Shown in pieces: positions 17,745-25,931 of a stretch of DNA of 64,000 nucleotides. The stretch is from Nocardia brasiliensis ATCC 700358. GTDB taxonomy: Bacteria > Actinomycetota > Actinomycetes > Mycobacteriales > Mycobacteriaceae. How positions within the stretch are numbered: the stretch's first letter is position 1; every line of letters begins with the position of its first letter. The notes under the pieces are model-generated. The model saw only the letters and a program-made list of their open reading frames with translations. It was not told the DNA's origin and did not search any database. Location: assembly GCF_000250675.2 (NCBI RefSeq), contig NC_018681.1:310001-374000 (forward strand). Reading direction: 5' to 3'. Made by a program: the position numbers and the translations under genes.

Positions 17745-19061
17745 TCAAGCTGTCCACCAGGGGCGCAGGGGCACGGTCCAGGTGCCGTCCGGCGGAAGTT
17801 TGACGCCGAGCACCTGGTGCAGCTGAACCACGTTGCGCTGGAAGCCGAGCCGGCAACCGGCCATGTACAGGCCCCACACCTTGGCGGTGCCCTCGCCGAC
17901 CTCGTCGACGCAGGCATCCCAGTTCTGCACCAGGTTCTTGCACCATTCGTGCAGGGTGAGCGCGTAGTGCTCGCGCAGGTTCTCCTCGTGCAGCACCTCG
18001 AGTCCGACATTCTGGATCTCGGAGATGATCCGGCCGGAGCCGATCAGTTCGCCGTCGGGGAACACGTAGCGGTCGATGAAGTCGCCCGCCTTGGTGGTCC
18101 TGGTGTTGTCCGGCCGGGTGATGCAGTGGTTCAGGAACAGGCCGCCGTCGCGCAGCTTGCTCTGGATGAACTCGAAGTAGTACGGGTAGTTGTGCACACC
18201 GATGTGCTCGGTGAGGCCGATCGAGGACACGGCGTCGAAGCCGGACTCCGGGATGTCGCGGTAGTCGGAGTGCCGCACCTCGGCCAGCTCGGACAGGCCC
18301 TGTTCGGCGATCTTGGCCTGGGCCCATTCGGCCTGCTCGGCCGAGAGGGTCGCGCCGATCACCTTGACGCCGCGCTTGGCCGCGTAGCGCACCATGCCGC
18401 CCCAGCCGCAGCCGATGTCGAGCAGCCGGTCGCCCTCCTTCAGCCGCAGCTTGTCGAAGACCAGGCGATACTTGTTCTCCTGCGCCTGCTCGAGGGTCTG
18501 CTCCTCGTTCTCGTAACACGCACAGGTGTAGGTCATCGACGGGCCGAGCACGTACTCGTAGAAGGTGTTCGAGACGTCGTAGTGGTGGTGGATGGCCTCG
18601 GCGTCGCGAGTCTTCGAGTGCCGCAGGCCTTCCAGTGCGATCCGGCGCCAGCGCGGCAGCGTCTCCTGCGGCGGCGGCGCGATCGGCTTGAGCCGTTCCC
18701 AGCCGAGCGAGCGGGCGATGGCGAGCAGCGCCAGCGCGGACGGACGCCGGAACTTCAGGCTGTCCATCGCCTTCAGGATGTCGTACGGGTCGCCGGGATG
18801 CACGCCCTCGGCGGTCATGTCGCCCGCGATGTAGGCGCGCGCCATGCCGAGATCGCCGGGCGCGGTCGCCAGGTAGTTGATGCCGCGGGGAGTCTTGATG
18901 TCGAGTTGGTACTTCGAGTCCGCCGGGCCCGTCGTGCTGCCGTCGTAGGCGGTCAGCCGGATCGGGACTTCGCCCTCGATCAGCGTCTCGAAGATCTCGG
19001 CAATGCTGAGTTTGGTCCCGAGATCGGCTAAGACGTCAGAACGGTCCTTGAATGTCGTCAT
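17745..19061 (-). CDS. bfaB: Cyclopropane-synthase-like methyltransferase for 10-methyl fatty acids
   Basis: 438 residues of the cyclopropane-fatty-acid synthase family. The SAM-binding motif LLDIGCGWGGM lies at about 213-223, preceded by the HHHYDVSNTFYEYVLG and MTYTCACY substrate-site motifs and followed by IGLTEHIG. It probably methylates the oleoyl chain of a phospholipid to a 10-methylene intermediate. The neighbouring FAD enzyme overlaps by 4 bp, and the pair lies next to an SRPBCC gene close to dnaX, as Rv3719-Rv3720 do in M. tuberculosis; homologues (bfaB, also tmsB) make 10-methylstearic (tuberculostearic) acid. A plain cyclopropane synthase is the alternative, but the FAD partner argues against it. 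Confidence 0.85.
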   Translation of the reverse strand: MTTFKDRSDVLADLGTKLSIAEIFETLIEGEVPIRLTAYDGSTTGPADSKYQLDIKTPRGINYLATAPGDLGMARAYIAGDMTAEGVHPGDPYDILKAMDSLKFRRPSALALLAIARSLGWERLKPIAPPPQETLPRWRRIALEGLRHSKTRDAEAIHHHYDVSNTFYEYVLGPSMTYTCACYENEEQTLEQAQENKYRLVFDKLRLKEGDRLLDIGCGWGGMVRYAAKRGVKVIGATLSAEQAEWAQAKIAEQGLSELAEVRHSDYRDIPESGFDAVSSIGLTEHIGVHNYPYYFEFIQSKLRDGGLFLNHCITRPDNTRTTKAGDFIDRYVFPDGELIGSGRIISEIQNVGLEVLHEENLREHYALTLHEWCKNLVQNWDACVDEVGEGTAKVWGLYMAGCRLGFQRNVVQLHQVLGVKLPPDGTWTVPLRPWWTA

Positions 19062-20506
19062 TTGCGTTGCACCGCCTTCGAATACAAATCCAGCAGCCGC
19101 TGGTCCGGGTCGTAGCGTTTTTTCAGTTCGGTGTAGGTATTGCCGCCGTACAGCGCCGCGAACTCATCTTTGTCGTAATAGGAATCCGAGTACAGCGACT
19201 TATGTCCGTCGAAGTCGGTCACGGTGCGCTCGATCGCCCGGTTGGCCGCCCCTTCCGGCGCGCCGGGGACGGTGGGCACGGCCGACCAGAATCCGGCGTT
19301 GACGTAGGTACGGTTCGGCTCCAGCGGGTACAGCGGCCAGGTGCGTTCCGTGCTGCCGGAGGTGTCGCCGGTGTCGCGCAGCCGCAGCGGGCACAGCCAG
19401 AGCGGCTCGATCGGGATCTCGCGCAGGAACCATTCGACGAAGTCGGCGGTGCGCTCCACCGGCACCTCGATGTCCTGGACCACCCGCTCGCGCGGCGGGT
19501 TGCCCTTGCGCGCCTCGAGTTTGTCGGCGATGTCGTACTTGTGGTCCAGCGCGATGAGCTTCCAGTAGAAACTGCTGCGCCGGTAGCGTTTCGGCCAGAA
19601 CCGGCGGATCTTCGGGTTCTGCGTGCCGAAGGCGCGCGAGCACCAGAACCAGTCGGTGTCCCAGCGCCACAGGTAGTCGTGGATGGTCAACCGGTCGCGC
19701 TTGGGGGCGGCGTCGTCGTGCTGGATGGACCGGTAGTAGATGTCCATGTCGGTGTAGTCGCTGACCGGGCCGGGCTCGTCGGTCTGCCGGCCCAGCGTCA
19801 GGTAGCTCTCGTCGGCGGTGAACACGACCCCGTCGAGGTAGTCCACCCGCTCGCCGTCATAGGACCGTTCGATGACGATGTCGGCGAGTGTGCGCTCGAG
19901 TTCACGCAGATCGTGGAAGCGCAGGTGCCGGATGGCGACGAAGGGCTGCACGGTCTCCAGCTCGATCTTCAGCCGGACCGAATAGCCCAGGGTGCCGTAG
20001 GAGTTGGGGAAGCCGCGGAACAGGTCCGCGTGCTCGTTGTCCGGTGTGGCGGTGATGATCTCGCCCGCGCCGGTCAGGATGTCCATCTCCAGCACGGACT
20101 CGTGCGGCAGGCCGTTGCGGAACGAGGTCGACTCGATGCCGAGGCCGGTCACCGCGCCGCCCAGGGTGATCGTCTTGAGCTGCGGCACCACGAACGGCGC
20201 GAGGCCGTAGGGCAGGGTCGCCGCGACCAAGTCCTCGTAGGTGGTCATGCCTGCCACGTCCGCGGTCTTCGCGACCGGGTCGACCGCGATGACCCCGGTG
20301 AGGCCGGAGACGTCGAGTCCCGGTGCGGGGTTCTTGGCTCTGGCTCGGAACAGATTGGAGGTTTTCTTCGCTAAACGGACATTTGCGTTCCGGGGAATAG
20401 CGCGATAACTCGCCAAGAGTCGCTCGACCCCAGCGTGGTGCGCGGTAAACCCGGATTCGCGTGCGACCGGCGCGCGTCCGGCCTTGCCCAACAGACTCAC
20501 TGCCAC
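19058..20506 (-). CDS. bfaA: FAD-dependent 10-methylene fatty acid reductase
   Basis: 482 residues with a PCMH-type FAD domain in the N-terminal half (GVIAVDPVAKTADVAGMTTYEDLV, then VPQLKTITLGGAVTGLGIES and FPNSYGTLGYSVRLK), related to the DHCR24/DWARF1 reductase branch. It is inferred to reduce the 10-methylene group made by the adjacent methyltransferase to the 10-methyl branch of tuberculostearic acid. It is first in the operon, and its stop overlaps the bfaB start. GTG 20506 is preceded by GAGGGG; GTG 20500 is possible. Orthologue by synteny of Rv3719. No signal peptide; it probably works at the membrane face. Confidence 0.85.
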   Translation of the reverse strand: MAVSLLGKAGRAPVARESGFTAHHAGVERLLASYRAIPRNANVRLAKKTSNLFRARAKNPAPGLDVSGLTGVIAVDPVAKTADVAGMTTYEDLVAATLPYGLAPFVVPQLKTITLGGAVTGLGIESTSFRNGLPHESVLEMDILTGAGEIITATPDNEHADLFRGFPNSYGTLGYSVRLKIELETVQPFVAIRHLRFHDLRELERTLADIVIERSYDGERVDYLDGVVFTADESYLTLGRQTDEPGPVSDYTDMDIYYRSIQHDDAAPKRDRLTIHDYLWRWDTDWFWCSRAFGTQNPKIRRFWPKRYRRSSFYWKLIALDHKYDIADKLEARKGNPPRERVVQDIEVPVERTADFVEWFLREIPIEPLWLCPLRLRDTGDTSGSTERTWPLYPLEPNRTYVNAGFWSAVPTVPGAPEGAANRAIERTVTDFDGHKSLYSDSYYDKDEFAALYGGNTYTELKKRYDPDQRLLDLYSKAVQRK

Positions 20507-20707
20507 CCCTCGACGCTAGTACGCACCGCATTGTCAGACCACCGCGAGGGCGGGGTCCGGGGAGAAATGTCACGCATATGTTGCGAACCGGAATATCGGC
20601 CCGGGTAGAGAAGTTCGCCACACGGCTGCACCGGTATACGGCGTGGCGGCCGCTACAGGGCAGGATGTACACCGGTCGAGTTACCGTACCCGGACAAGGA
20701 GCTCATT

Positions 20708-21142
20708 GTGGGACAGGTCAGCGCCAGCAGTTCGATCGCCGTTGCGGCGGACCCGCAGCGCACCCTCGAAGCCATCGCGGACTACGAGACGGTGCGGCCG
20801 CGCATTCTGTCCGCGCACTACCGCGATTACAAGGTGGTCGAGGGCGGCAAGGGCGCGGGCACCGTGGCCGAGTGGACGCTGCAGGCCACCGAGAAGCGTT
20901 CGCGCAATGTGCACGCCGTCGTGACGGTGTCCGATTCGATTGTCACCGAGCGTGATTCGAACTCCACCCTGGTCACCACCTGGACGGTGACTCCGGACGG
21001 CACCGGTTCGCAGGTCACCCAGCGCACCATTTGGCAGGGCGCGGGCGGGGTCAAGGGCATCTTCGAGGGGATCTTCGCGCCGCTGGGCCTGAAGAAGATC
21101 CAGGCCGAGGTGCTCGGCAACCTGCAGAAAGAACTCGCCTGA
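20708..21142 (+). CDS. SRPBCC family protein
   Basis: 144 residues with the START/Bet v1-like layout: an N-terminal strand SASSSIAVAADPQRTLEAIAD, a central VVEGGKGAGTVAEWTL region and a long C-terminal helix LKKIQAEVLGNLQKEL. Such proteins bind hydrophobic ligands; no enzymatic motif is seen. It is divergent from the 10-methyl fatty acid operon, and an SRPBCC gene holds the same place in M. tuberculosis (Rv3718c), so a link to lipid handling is plausible but unproven. GTG 20708 follows AAGGAG. Confidence 0.85.
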   Translation: MGQVSASSSIAVAADPQRTLEAIADYETVRPRILSAHYRDYKVVEGGKGAGTVAEWTLQATEKRSRNVHAVVTVSDSIVTERDSNSTLVTTWTVTPDGTGSQVTQRTIWQGAGGVKGIFEGIFAPLGLKKIQAEVLGNLQKELA

Positions 21143-21162
21143 CGCACCGGCACGAATAGCGG

Positions 21163-21188
21163 AGCCCGGCACCTGATGGTGCCGGGCT
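21163..21188. terminator. Bidirectional terminator between convergent genes
   Basis: AGCCCGGCACC, loop TGAT, GGTGCCGGGCT, with TTT following on the plus strand. It sits between the SRPBCC gene and the convergent VOC gene. Confidence 0.85.
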
Positions 21189-21193
21189 TTCGG

Positions 21194-21544
21194 CTACTGT
21201 GCGCCGATATCGAACAGGTTGCCTTCCGGATCGGCCAGCGTGGTCCACTGCGCGCCGTACTCGTCGAAATCGCCGATGCGCTTGGCGCCCAGGCCGATCG
21301 CCCGGTCCACGTGCCGGCGCCAGTCCGCGGCGTGCAGGTCGAGGTGGATGACGTTCTTGCCGGGAGTCTTGTCGGGCACCCGGATGAACATCAGCACCGG
21401 CGCGGCTGCGGCGGTGCGGCCCACGGTGGCGAATTCGGTCGAGGCCTCCGGGTCGACCGGGAGGTCGAGCAGCTCGGACCAGAAGTCGGCCAGGGCGGCG
21501 GCATCGGCGCTGTCGATGGTGATGTGCGCGAGGGCGAGAGTCAT
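21194..21544 (-). CDS. VOC family (glyoxalase/bleomycin resistance-like) protein
   Basis: 116 residues with one beta-alpha-beta-beta-beta repeat pair: ALAHITIDSADAAALADFW at the start, VIHLDLHAADWRRHVDRA in the middle and TLADPEGNLFDIG at the end. The metal-ligand-like residues are H in AHITID, H in IHLDLHA and D/E in ADPEGN. Function is unknown; the family includes dioxygenases and resistance proteins. The start at 21544 uses the GGAG just upstream; an ATG at 21556 contains that motif. It follows the MerR regulator by 15 bp and is probably in its operon. Confidence 0.8.
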   Translation of the reverse strand: MTLALAHITIDSADAAALADFWSELLDLPVDPEASTEFATVGRTAAAAPVLMFIRVPDKTPGKNVIHLDLHAADWRRHVDRAIGLGAKRIGDFDEYGAQWTTLADPEGNLFDIGAQ

Positions 21545-21559
21545 GGGGGTCTCCATTTT

Positions 21560-22375
21560 TCAGAGCAGGCCGATCGGCCAGCAGACTTCGGTGCGGTAGG
21601 CGTGCGGGTCGTCGGTGGCGTCGGGGCTCACCAGATAGCGTTCGCGGATCGGTTCGGCGAGCGACTCGTCGTGTTCGGCGACATGACTGCCGAGTGCGCC
21701 GTAGGTGCGGTCGAAGTCGTCGAACGGTCCGTCGTGTCGCGCGACCGCGAACCGGCGCGCGGGTAGTTCGATGCGCGAGACCCGGTCGGGCAGTGCGATC
21801 TCGGCGTCGCCGGGGATCGGGACGAAGGCGACCACCGCACCGATGTCGTTCTCGAAGAACTCCATCGAGTAGGTGGCGCCGTCGACGCCGTTCGGCGCGA
21901 TGCCCGCCGCGCCCAGCGTCTGATGCAACAGCGTGAACGCGGCTTCGCACCACGGGCCGATCGCCTCCCGGGTGACCACCTCCGCGATCGCGAGTGCGGG
22001 AAAGGCGGGTTCCGAGCGATATTCGACGGCGAGCGGCGCGGTGGGGGTCAGCAGCGCCCGCAGCGACGTCACCACCGCGCGGGTGCGCGCCAGTTCGGCT
22101 TCCATCCGTTCGAGGTGGGCGCGCAGCGCGGCGTTGCGGGTGTCCTCGTCGGCCGCGTCGAGCACGGCCTTGATCTCGGGCAACGGCATATCGAGCTGGC
22201 GCAGCCTGCGGATCAGATGCGCCTGGGGCACCTGATCGATCGAATAGCGCCGGTACCCCGAGCCGCTGTCGATCGAGACGGGCGCGAGCAGCTCGATGTC
22301 GTGGTAATACCGCAGCGTCTTCACGGTCAGGTACGTGAGCCGGGCGAACTCCCCGATGGCGACGGTCGCTGTCAT
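21560..22375 (-). CDS. MerR family regulator with GyrI-like effector domain
   Basis: About 271 residues from ATG 22375. The N-terminal MerR winged helix reads VAIGEFARLTYLTVKTLRYY and then GYRRYSIDQVPQAHLIRRLR, followed by a dimerisation coiled coil (DTRNAALRAHLERMEAELAR). From about residue 120 a GyrI-like (BmrR-type) small-molecule domain follows (IAEVVTREAIG, ARHDGPFDDFDRTYGALGSH). These regulators sense hydrophobic cations or drugs. Its own promoter has the 19-bp spacer expected for MerR control. The VOC gene is downstream. Confidence 0.88.
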   Translation of the reverse strand: MTATVAIGEFARLTYLTVKTLRYYHDIELLAPVSIDSGSGYRRYSIDQVPQAHLIRRLRQLDMPLPEIKAVLDAADEDTRNAALRAHLERMEAELARTRAVVTSLRALLTPTAPLAVEYRSEPAFPALAIAEVVTREAIGPWCEAAFTLLHQTLGAAGIAPNGVDGATYSMEFFENDIGAVVAFVPIPGDAEIALPDRVSRIELPARRFAVARHDGPFDDFDRTYGALGSHVAEHDESLAEPIRERYLVSPDATDDPHAYRTEVCWPIGLL

Positions 22376-22381
22376 GCCTTC

Positions 22382-22412
22382 AGCGAACACCCTCCAGCGG
22401 GGGGAGAGTCAA
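22382..22412 (-). promoter_or_regulatory. MerR-type promoter with 19-bp spacer
   Basis: On the minus strand TTGACT (22412-22407) and TTCGCT (22387-22382) are separated by 19 bp, the overlong spacer typical of MerR-activated promoters. The spacer holds a near-palindrome, CTCTCC with GGAGGG (5 of 6 pairs). It lies 7 bp upstream of the merR ATG, so a transcript would be nearly leaderless. Confidence 0.6.
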
Positions 22413-22432
22413 ACTTCTGTGGATCGGGCCGG

Positions 22433-23014
22433 TCAGGTCAGCACGAAGGTGAGCAGCATGGTGGTCTGGACGCCGCCGCGCCACCACGAGTAGCCGAACC
22501 AGACGCCGGGGGTGACCTCGCGGATCTCGTCGTAGACCTGCGGGGTGGGGGCGGGCGCGTAGTCGAGGGCCCAGGCCGGGTTGCCGTCCAGCAGGGCGGG
22601 CGCGGTGTACACGTACGCGGGCCAGGCTTCGTAGCCTGCGCCGGTGACGCGGTTGGTCAGGGTGCCGCCGTCCGGGCCGGTGTAGAAGACCTTGCCGATC
22701 CAGAACGCGGACGAAATGCCTTGGATCGAGGGCGGTCTGGTGACCCAGCCGTCTTTCACGCCCGTCGGCACCGCACCGCGTGGCGCGTCCCGGAAGATCG
22801 CGTCCTGCTGCTCGGGCCCGCAGCGGAAACGCAGGGCGTCGATGGTGGCGGCCCGATTGTCCGGGTAGAGGACGCAGCCGCCGCCGTAGTCGGCGGCCGC
22901 CTCGGTGACACCCGGATCGGCGGTGGCCACCGGGCCGCCGACGCCGAGGAGGATGCCGGGAATGCCCAGCGAGAGCACCAGCGTGCTCAGGAAACGTGCT
23001 CGGATCGCGTGCAT
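22433..23014 (-). CDS. Secreted hypothetical protein
   Basis: 193 residues. A Sec signal peptide is clear: basic HAIRARF, hydrophobic STLVLSLGIPGILLGVGG, then a VATADP cleavage region. The mature part (about 155 residues) is rich in Gly, Trp and Tyr and has two cysteines (GGGCVLYP and RFRCGPE) that could form a disulphide. I do not recognise the family. ATG 23014 follows GGAG; an in-frame start at 23038 has no ribosome-binding site. It is probably exported to the cell envelope or medium. Confidence 0.75.
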   Translation of the reverse strand: MHAIRARFLSTLVLSLGIPGILLGVGGPVATADPGVTEAAADYGGGCVLYPDNRAATIDALRFRCGPEQQDAIFRDAPRGAVPTGVKDGWVTRPPSIQGISSAFWIGKVFYTGPDGGTLTNRVTGAGYEAWPAYVYTAPALLDGNPAWALDYAPAPTPQVYDEIREVTPGVWFGYSWWRGGVQTTMLLTFVLT

Positions 23015-23196
23015 AGCTTTTCTCCAGAACTGCCGCACCGGTCTCCCGACCTGCCTCCGATGTTAGGTCGATCTTGATCCGGTTAAGCCGGAACTACCCA
23101 ACCTGTTACCTGTCATGCGCCGCGGGCGGCTCCCGTCGGCGCCGCGCGCCCAGGGACTAGGCTGATCAGTGACACTTTCTTCAGAGAGGACATGCC

Positions 23197-23526
23197 GTGC
23201 AGCCCGGTGGTCAGTTCGACATGCAGCAGCTACTCGCCCAGGCGCAGCAGATGCAGCAGGCAGTGATGGAAGCCCAGGCCGAGCTCGCCGAGGCCGAAGT
23301 GGAAGGTCAGGCCGGCAACGGGCTGGTCAAGGTGACCGTCAAGGCGACCGGTGAGATCGTCGCGCTCACCATCGATCCGAAGGCGGTGGATCCCGAGGAC
23401 GTGGACACGCTGCAGGACTTGGTGATCGGCGCGGTGAACAACGCGATGGCCACGGCCCAGCAGCTCGCGGCCGAGCGCCTCGGTCCGCTCTCGGGCGGCG
23501 GCATGCCGGGGTTGCCGAACTTCTGA
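23197..23526 (+). CDS. ebfC: YbaB/EbfC nucleoid-associated protein
   Basis: 109 residues. The N-terminus is a Gln-rich helix (MQQLLAQAQQMQQAV), then the family core LVKVTVKATGEIVALTIDP and a C-terminal helix NNAMATAQQLAAERLG. The protein forms dimers and coats DNA in the nucleoid. It sits 41 bp upstream of recR, a pairing conserved across bacteria (Rv3716c-Rv3715c in M. tuberculosis). GTG 23197 follows AGAGGA. Confidence 0.92.
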   Translation: MQPGGQFDMQQLLAQAQQMQQAVMEAQAELAEAEVEGQAGNGLVKVTVKATGEIVALTIDPKAVDPEDVDTLQDLVIGAVNNAMATAQQLAAERLGPLSGGGMPGLPNF

Positions 23527-23567
23527 TCACCACGACGAGTGCCGCAGAGGCGAAGAGGACGTAGCCG

Positions 23568-24176
23568 TTGTACGAGGGTCCGGTTCAGGATCTGATCGAC
23601 GAGCTGGGCAAGCTGCCCGGTGTCGGTCCGAAGAGCGCGCAGCGCATCGCTTTTCATCTGTTGCAGGTGGAGCCGCCGGAGATCGACCGGCTACAGGCCG
23701 CCCTGCAGAAGGTGCGCGACGGCGTGCAGTTCTGCGTGTCCTGCGGCACCGTCTCCGACGGCGAACTGTGCCGCATCTGCGCCGACCCGCGGCGCGACCG
23801 CACCATGATCTGTGTGGTCGAGGAGCCGAAAGACGTGCAGGCCATCGAGCGCACCCGGGAGTTCCGTGGGCGGTACCACGTGCTCGGCGGTGCGCTCGAC
23901 CCGCTCAGCGGCATCGGGCCCGACCAGCTGCGCATCCGGGAACTGCTGGCGCGCATCGGAAACCAGCAGGACGGCGTGGACGTCAGCGAGGTGATCATCG
24001 CGACCGACCCGAACACCGAGGGCGAGGCGACGGCCACCTACCTGGTGCGCATGCTGCGCGACTTCCCCGGGCTCAGCGTGACCAGGCTGGCCTCGGGTCT
24101 GCCGATGGGCGGCGACCTGGAATTCGCGGACGAGCTGACCCTGGGGCGCGCGCTGTCGGGACGCCGCGCGCTCTAG
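23568..24176 (+). CDS. recR: Recombination mediator RecR
   Basis: 202 residues, standard length. A helix-hairpin-helix lies at the N-terminus (LIDELGKLPGVGPKSAQRIAFHLL). A four-cysteine zinc finger (CVSCGTVSDGELCRICAD) is followed by a Toprim domain (MICVVEEPKDVQAIE, EVIIATDPNTEGEATATYL) and a C-terminal VTRLASGLPMGGDLEFAD motif. RecR works with RecF/RecO in loading RecA at gaps. It starts at TTG 23568 with an upstream AGAGGA; the TTG is supported by the conserved YEGPVQDLI N-terminus. Operon with ebfC. Confidence 0.96.
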   Translation: MYEGPVQDLIDELGKLPGVGPKSAQRIAFHLLQVEPPEIDRLQAALQKVRDGVQFCVSCGTVSDGELCRICADPRRDRTMICVVEEPKDVQAIERTREFRGRYHVLGGALDPLSGIGPDQLRIRELLARIGNQQDGVDVSEVIIATDPNTEGEATATYLVRMLRDFPGLSVTRLASGLPMGGDLEFADELTLGRALSGRRAL

Positions 24177-24268
24177 TCCCGCGCGGGCCGATTCAGCCCG
24201 TGACCGGCCGGTCCAGCCCCGAATCACCGGGGGTTGCGCTCGCTGTGGCGCGAGTTACTGTGTCGGAA

Positions 24269-24886
24269 ATGAGCATCGAATTCCTGCTGACCACGCTCGT
24301 CATCGTGGTCACCCCGGGTACCGGCGCGCTGTACACCCTCGCGGCCGGGCTCTCCCGGGGCACGCGGGCCAGCCTGATCGCGGCGTTCGGGTGCACGCTC
24401 GGCACCGTCCCGCATCTGCTCGCGGCGATCACCGGTCTCGCCGCGCTGCTCAACACGAGCGCGATGGCCTTCCAGACCTTGAAGTACTTCGGTGTCGCGT
24501 ACCTGATCTACATGGCGTGGAGCACGTTCCGCGACAAGGGCGCGCTCGCCGTGCCCGATGAGCCCGAGCAGTCCGGGCAGTCGGCGCGCAAGGTGATCGT
24601 GTCGGCGGTGCTGCTCAACCTCCTCAACCCGAAGCTGACCCTGTTCGCCTTCGCGTTCCTGCCGCAGTTCGTGCCGAGCGGTTCACCGAACGCGCTGGCG
24701 CGCATGCTCGAACTGAGCGCGGTGTTCATGCTGGCCACGTTCGTCGTCTTCGCGATCTACGGCGTGTGCGCGGCCGCGCTGCGCAACCACGTCATCACCC
24801 GCCCGGTGGTGGTCACCTGGATGCGACGGGTGTTCGGCGCTTCCTTCCTCGCGCTGGCGGGCCGCCTCGCGGTGCAGAACCAGTAG
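24269..24886 (+). CDS. LysE/RhtB family amino acid exporter
   Basis: 205 residues with about six TM segments. The family start is evident: IEFLLTTLVIVVTPGTGALYT, followed by GLSRGTRASLIAAFGCTLG and LNLLNPKLTLFAFAFLPQF. RhtB-type proteins export amino acids or small metabolites; the substrate is unknown. It begins 92 bp after recR and ends just before a convergent gene. ATG 24269 is the best start; the long open frame upstream overlaps recR in another frame. Confidence 0.88.
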   Translation: MSIEFLLTTLVIVVTPGTGALYTLAAGLSRGTRASLIAAFGCTLGTVPHLLAAITGLAALLNTSAMAFQTLKYFGVAYLIYMAWSTFRDKGALAVPDEPEQSGQSARKVIVSAVLLNLLNPKLTLFAFAFLPQFVPSGSPNALARMLELSAVFMLATFVVFAIYGVCAAALRNHVITRPVVVTWMRRVFGASFLALAGRLAVQNQ

Positions 24887-25531
24887 TCAGAGCTCGACGC
24901 GCGACCAGGGCAGGGTCTGCATCCGGTCGCGGTTGTCGGTGGCCCAGTCCCAGATCAGCGCGGAGACGGTGGCGGCGTCGAGCACCGTGGTGCCGAAGTG
25001 TTTCTCGGCCGAGCCGTCCCGGTATTCGAGGGTGAACGCACCGGTCTTCTCCCGGTAGGTCTGCATGTAGACCTGGTCGTCGCGCTCCACCACCAGATAG
25101 GGGTTCGGCGGCGCCAGCTCGGAAACCCATTGGTCGGCCAGGGTTTTCGTCAAATAGGGGAACTCGCCCGCGCCGCCGTGGGTGACCGTGGCCGGCACGT
25201 GCCCGGCCGGGTCGATCAGCCAGGCGAGCTGCGGATCGTAGACCGCGTAGTCCAGCGGGGTCGCGACCGAGAAGATCAACTGCCGCACGAAGCCGATCGC
25301 GTCGTAGGGGCAGGACACCTGCAATGCCGCGCCGGTGGCGGCGCCGCCGACCGGGGCGCTGCTGAGGAAGCTGTCGTCCGCGGGCAACTCGTCGTTGCGT
25401 TTGTTCAGCTCGGTCGCGATCTGCGCGACCACCTCCGACTCCTGCACTCCCTGCTGGGTGCTCAGGTAAGCGTCGACCTCGGGGATCGATGACGCGACAC
25501 CGGACGGCAACAGCACGTGGTCATAGCTCAC
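24887..25531 (-). CDS. Hypothetical protein
   Basis: 214 residues, not recognised. No signal peptide or TM segment. The sequence begins SYDHVLLPSGVASSIPEVDAY, a head seen in actinobacterial proteins of unknown function, and ends in SALIWDWATDNRDRMQTLPW. The middle has a YDAIGFVRQLIFSVATPLDYAVYDP segment. GTG 25531 is used as start. It is convergent with the LysE gene, the stops being adjacent. Confidence 0.7.
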   Translation of the reverse strand: MSYDHVLLPSGVASSIPEVDAYLSTQQGVQESEVVAQIATELNKRNDELPADDSFLSSAPVGGAATGAALQVSCPYDAIGFVRQLIFSVATPLDYAVYDPQLAWLIDPAGHVPATVTHGGAGEFPYLTKTLADQWVSELAPPNPYLVVERDDQVYMQTYREKTGAFTLEYRDGSAEKHFGTTVLDAATVSALIWDWATDNRDRMQTLPWSRVEL

Positions 25532-25552
25532 CCGAATAGGGTACGGGTCTGC

Positions 25553-25759
25553 TCAGGCGCGGCGACGGGCTACGTCGGGCTCCGCGCAGGGACAGCCGCC
25601 CGCGACGTCGCCGCAGTCGACGACGAAGGCGTGCCGGGTGTAGTCGAGATCGACGCAGCCGTCCTCGGTGCATTCGGTGCGCCTGGTGGAGTGCACGACG
25701 AGGGTGCCGTGGCAGTGGTCGATCGCGGATTCACAGCAGGAACAGTCCAGCTCGCGCAT
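25553..25759 (-). CDS. Small cysteine-rich protein
   Basis: 68 residues with nine cysteines (positions 6, 8, 9, 16, 30, 35, 50, 57, 59) and several His/Asp residues, so a probable metal-binding or disulphide-rich mini-protein. It has no signal peptide. The ATG at 25759 follows GAGGT; the upstream in-frame extension is Arg-rich and not protein-like. It is divergent from the transglutaminase/ATP-grasp operon across a 172-bp region, so the two may share regulation. Confidence 0.65.
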   Translation of the reverse strand: MRELDCSCCESAIDHCHGTLVVHSTRRTECTEDGCVDLDYTRHAFVVDCGDVAGGCPCAEPDVARRRA

Positions 25760-25931
25760 GGCTACCTCGCAGCGGGGACGAAGGGCTGAGATCGGTCCGT
25801 CATTTCGTGTGTAGCACTCCCGGGCCGTGCGGCGGGGGACGTCGGCGTCGTGTGTCGCGCGGCGGCCTCGGTGCGGCGACTCTCGGGAAACTCCACGTCC
25901 ATGCCGCGGCCGGGTGTGGTGAACTTGCTGC

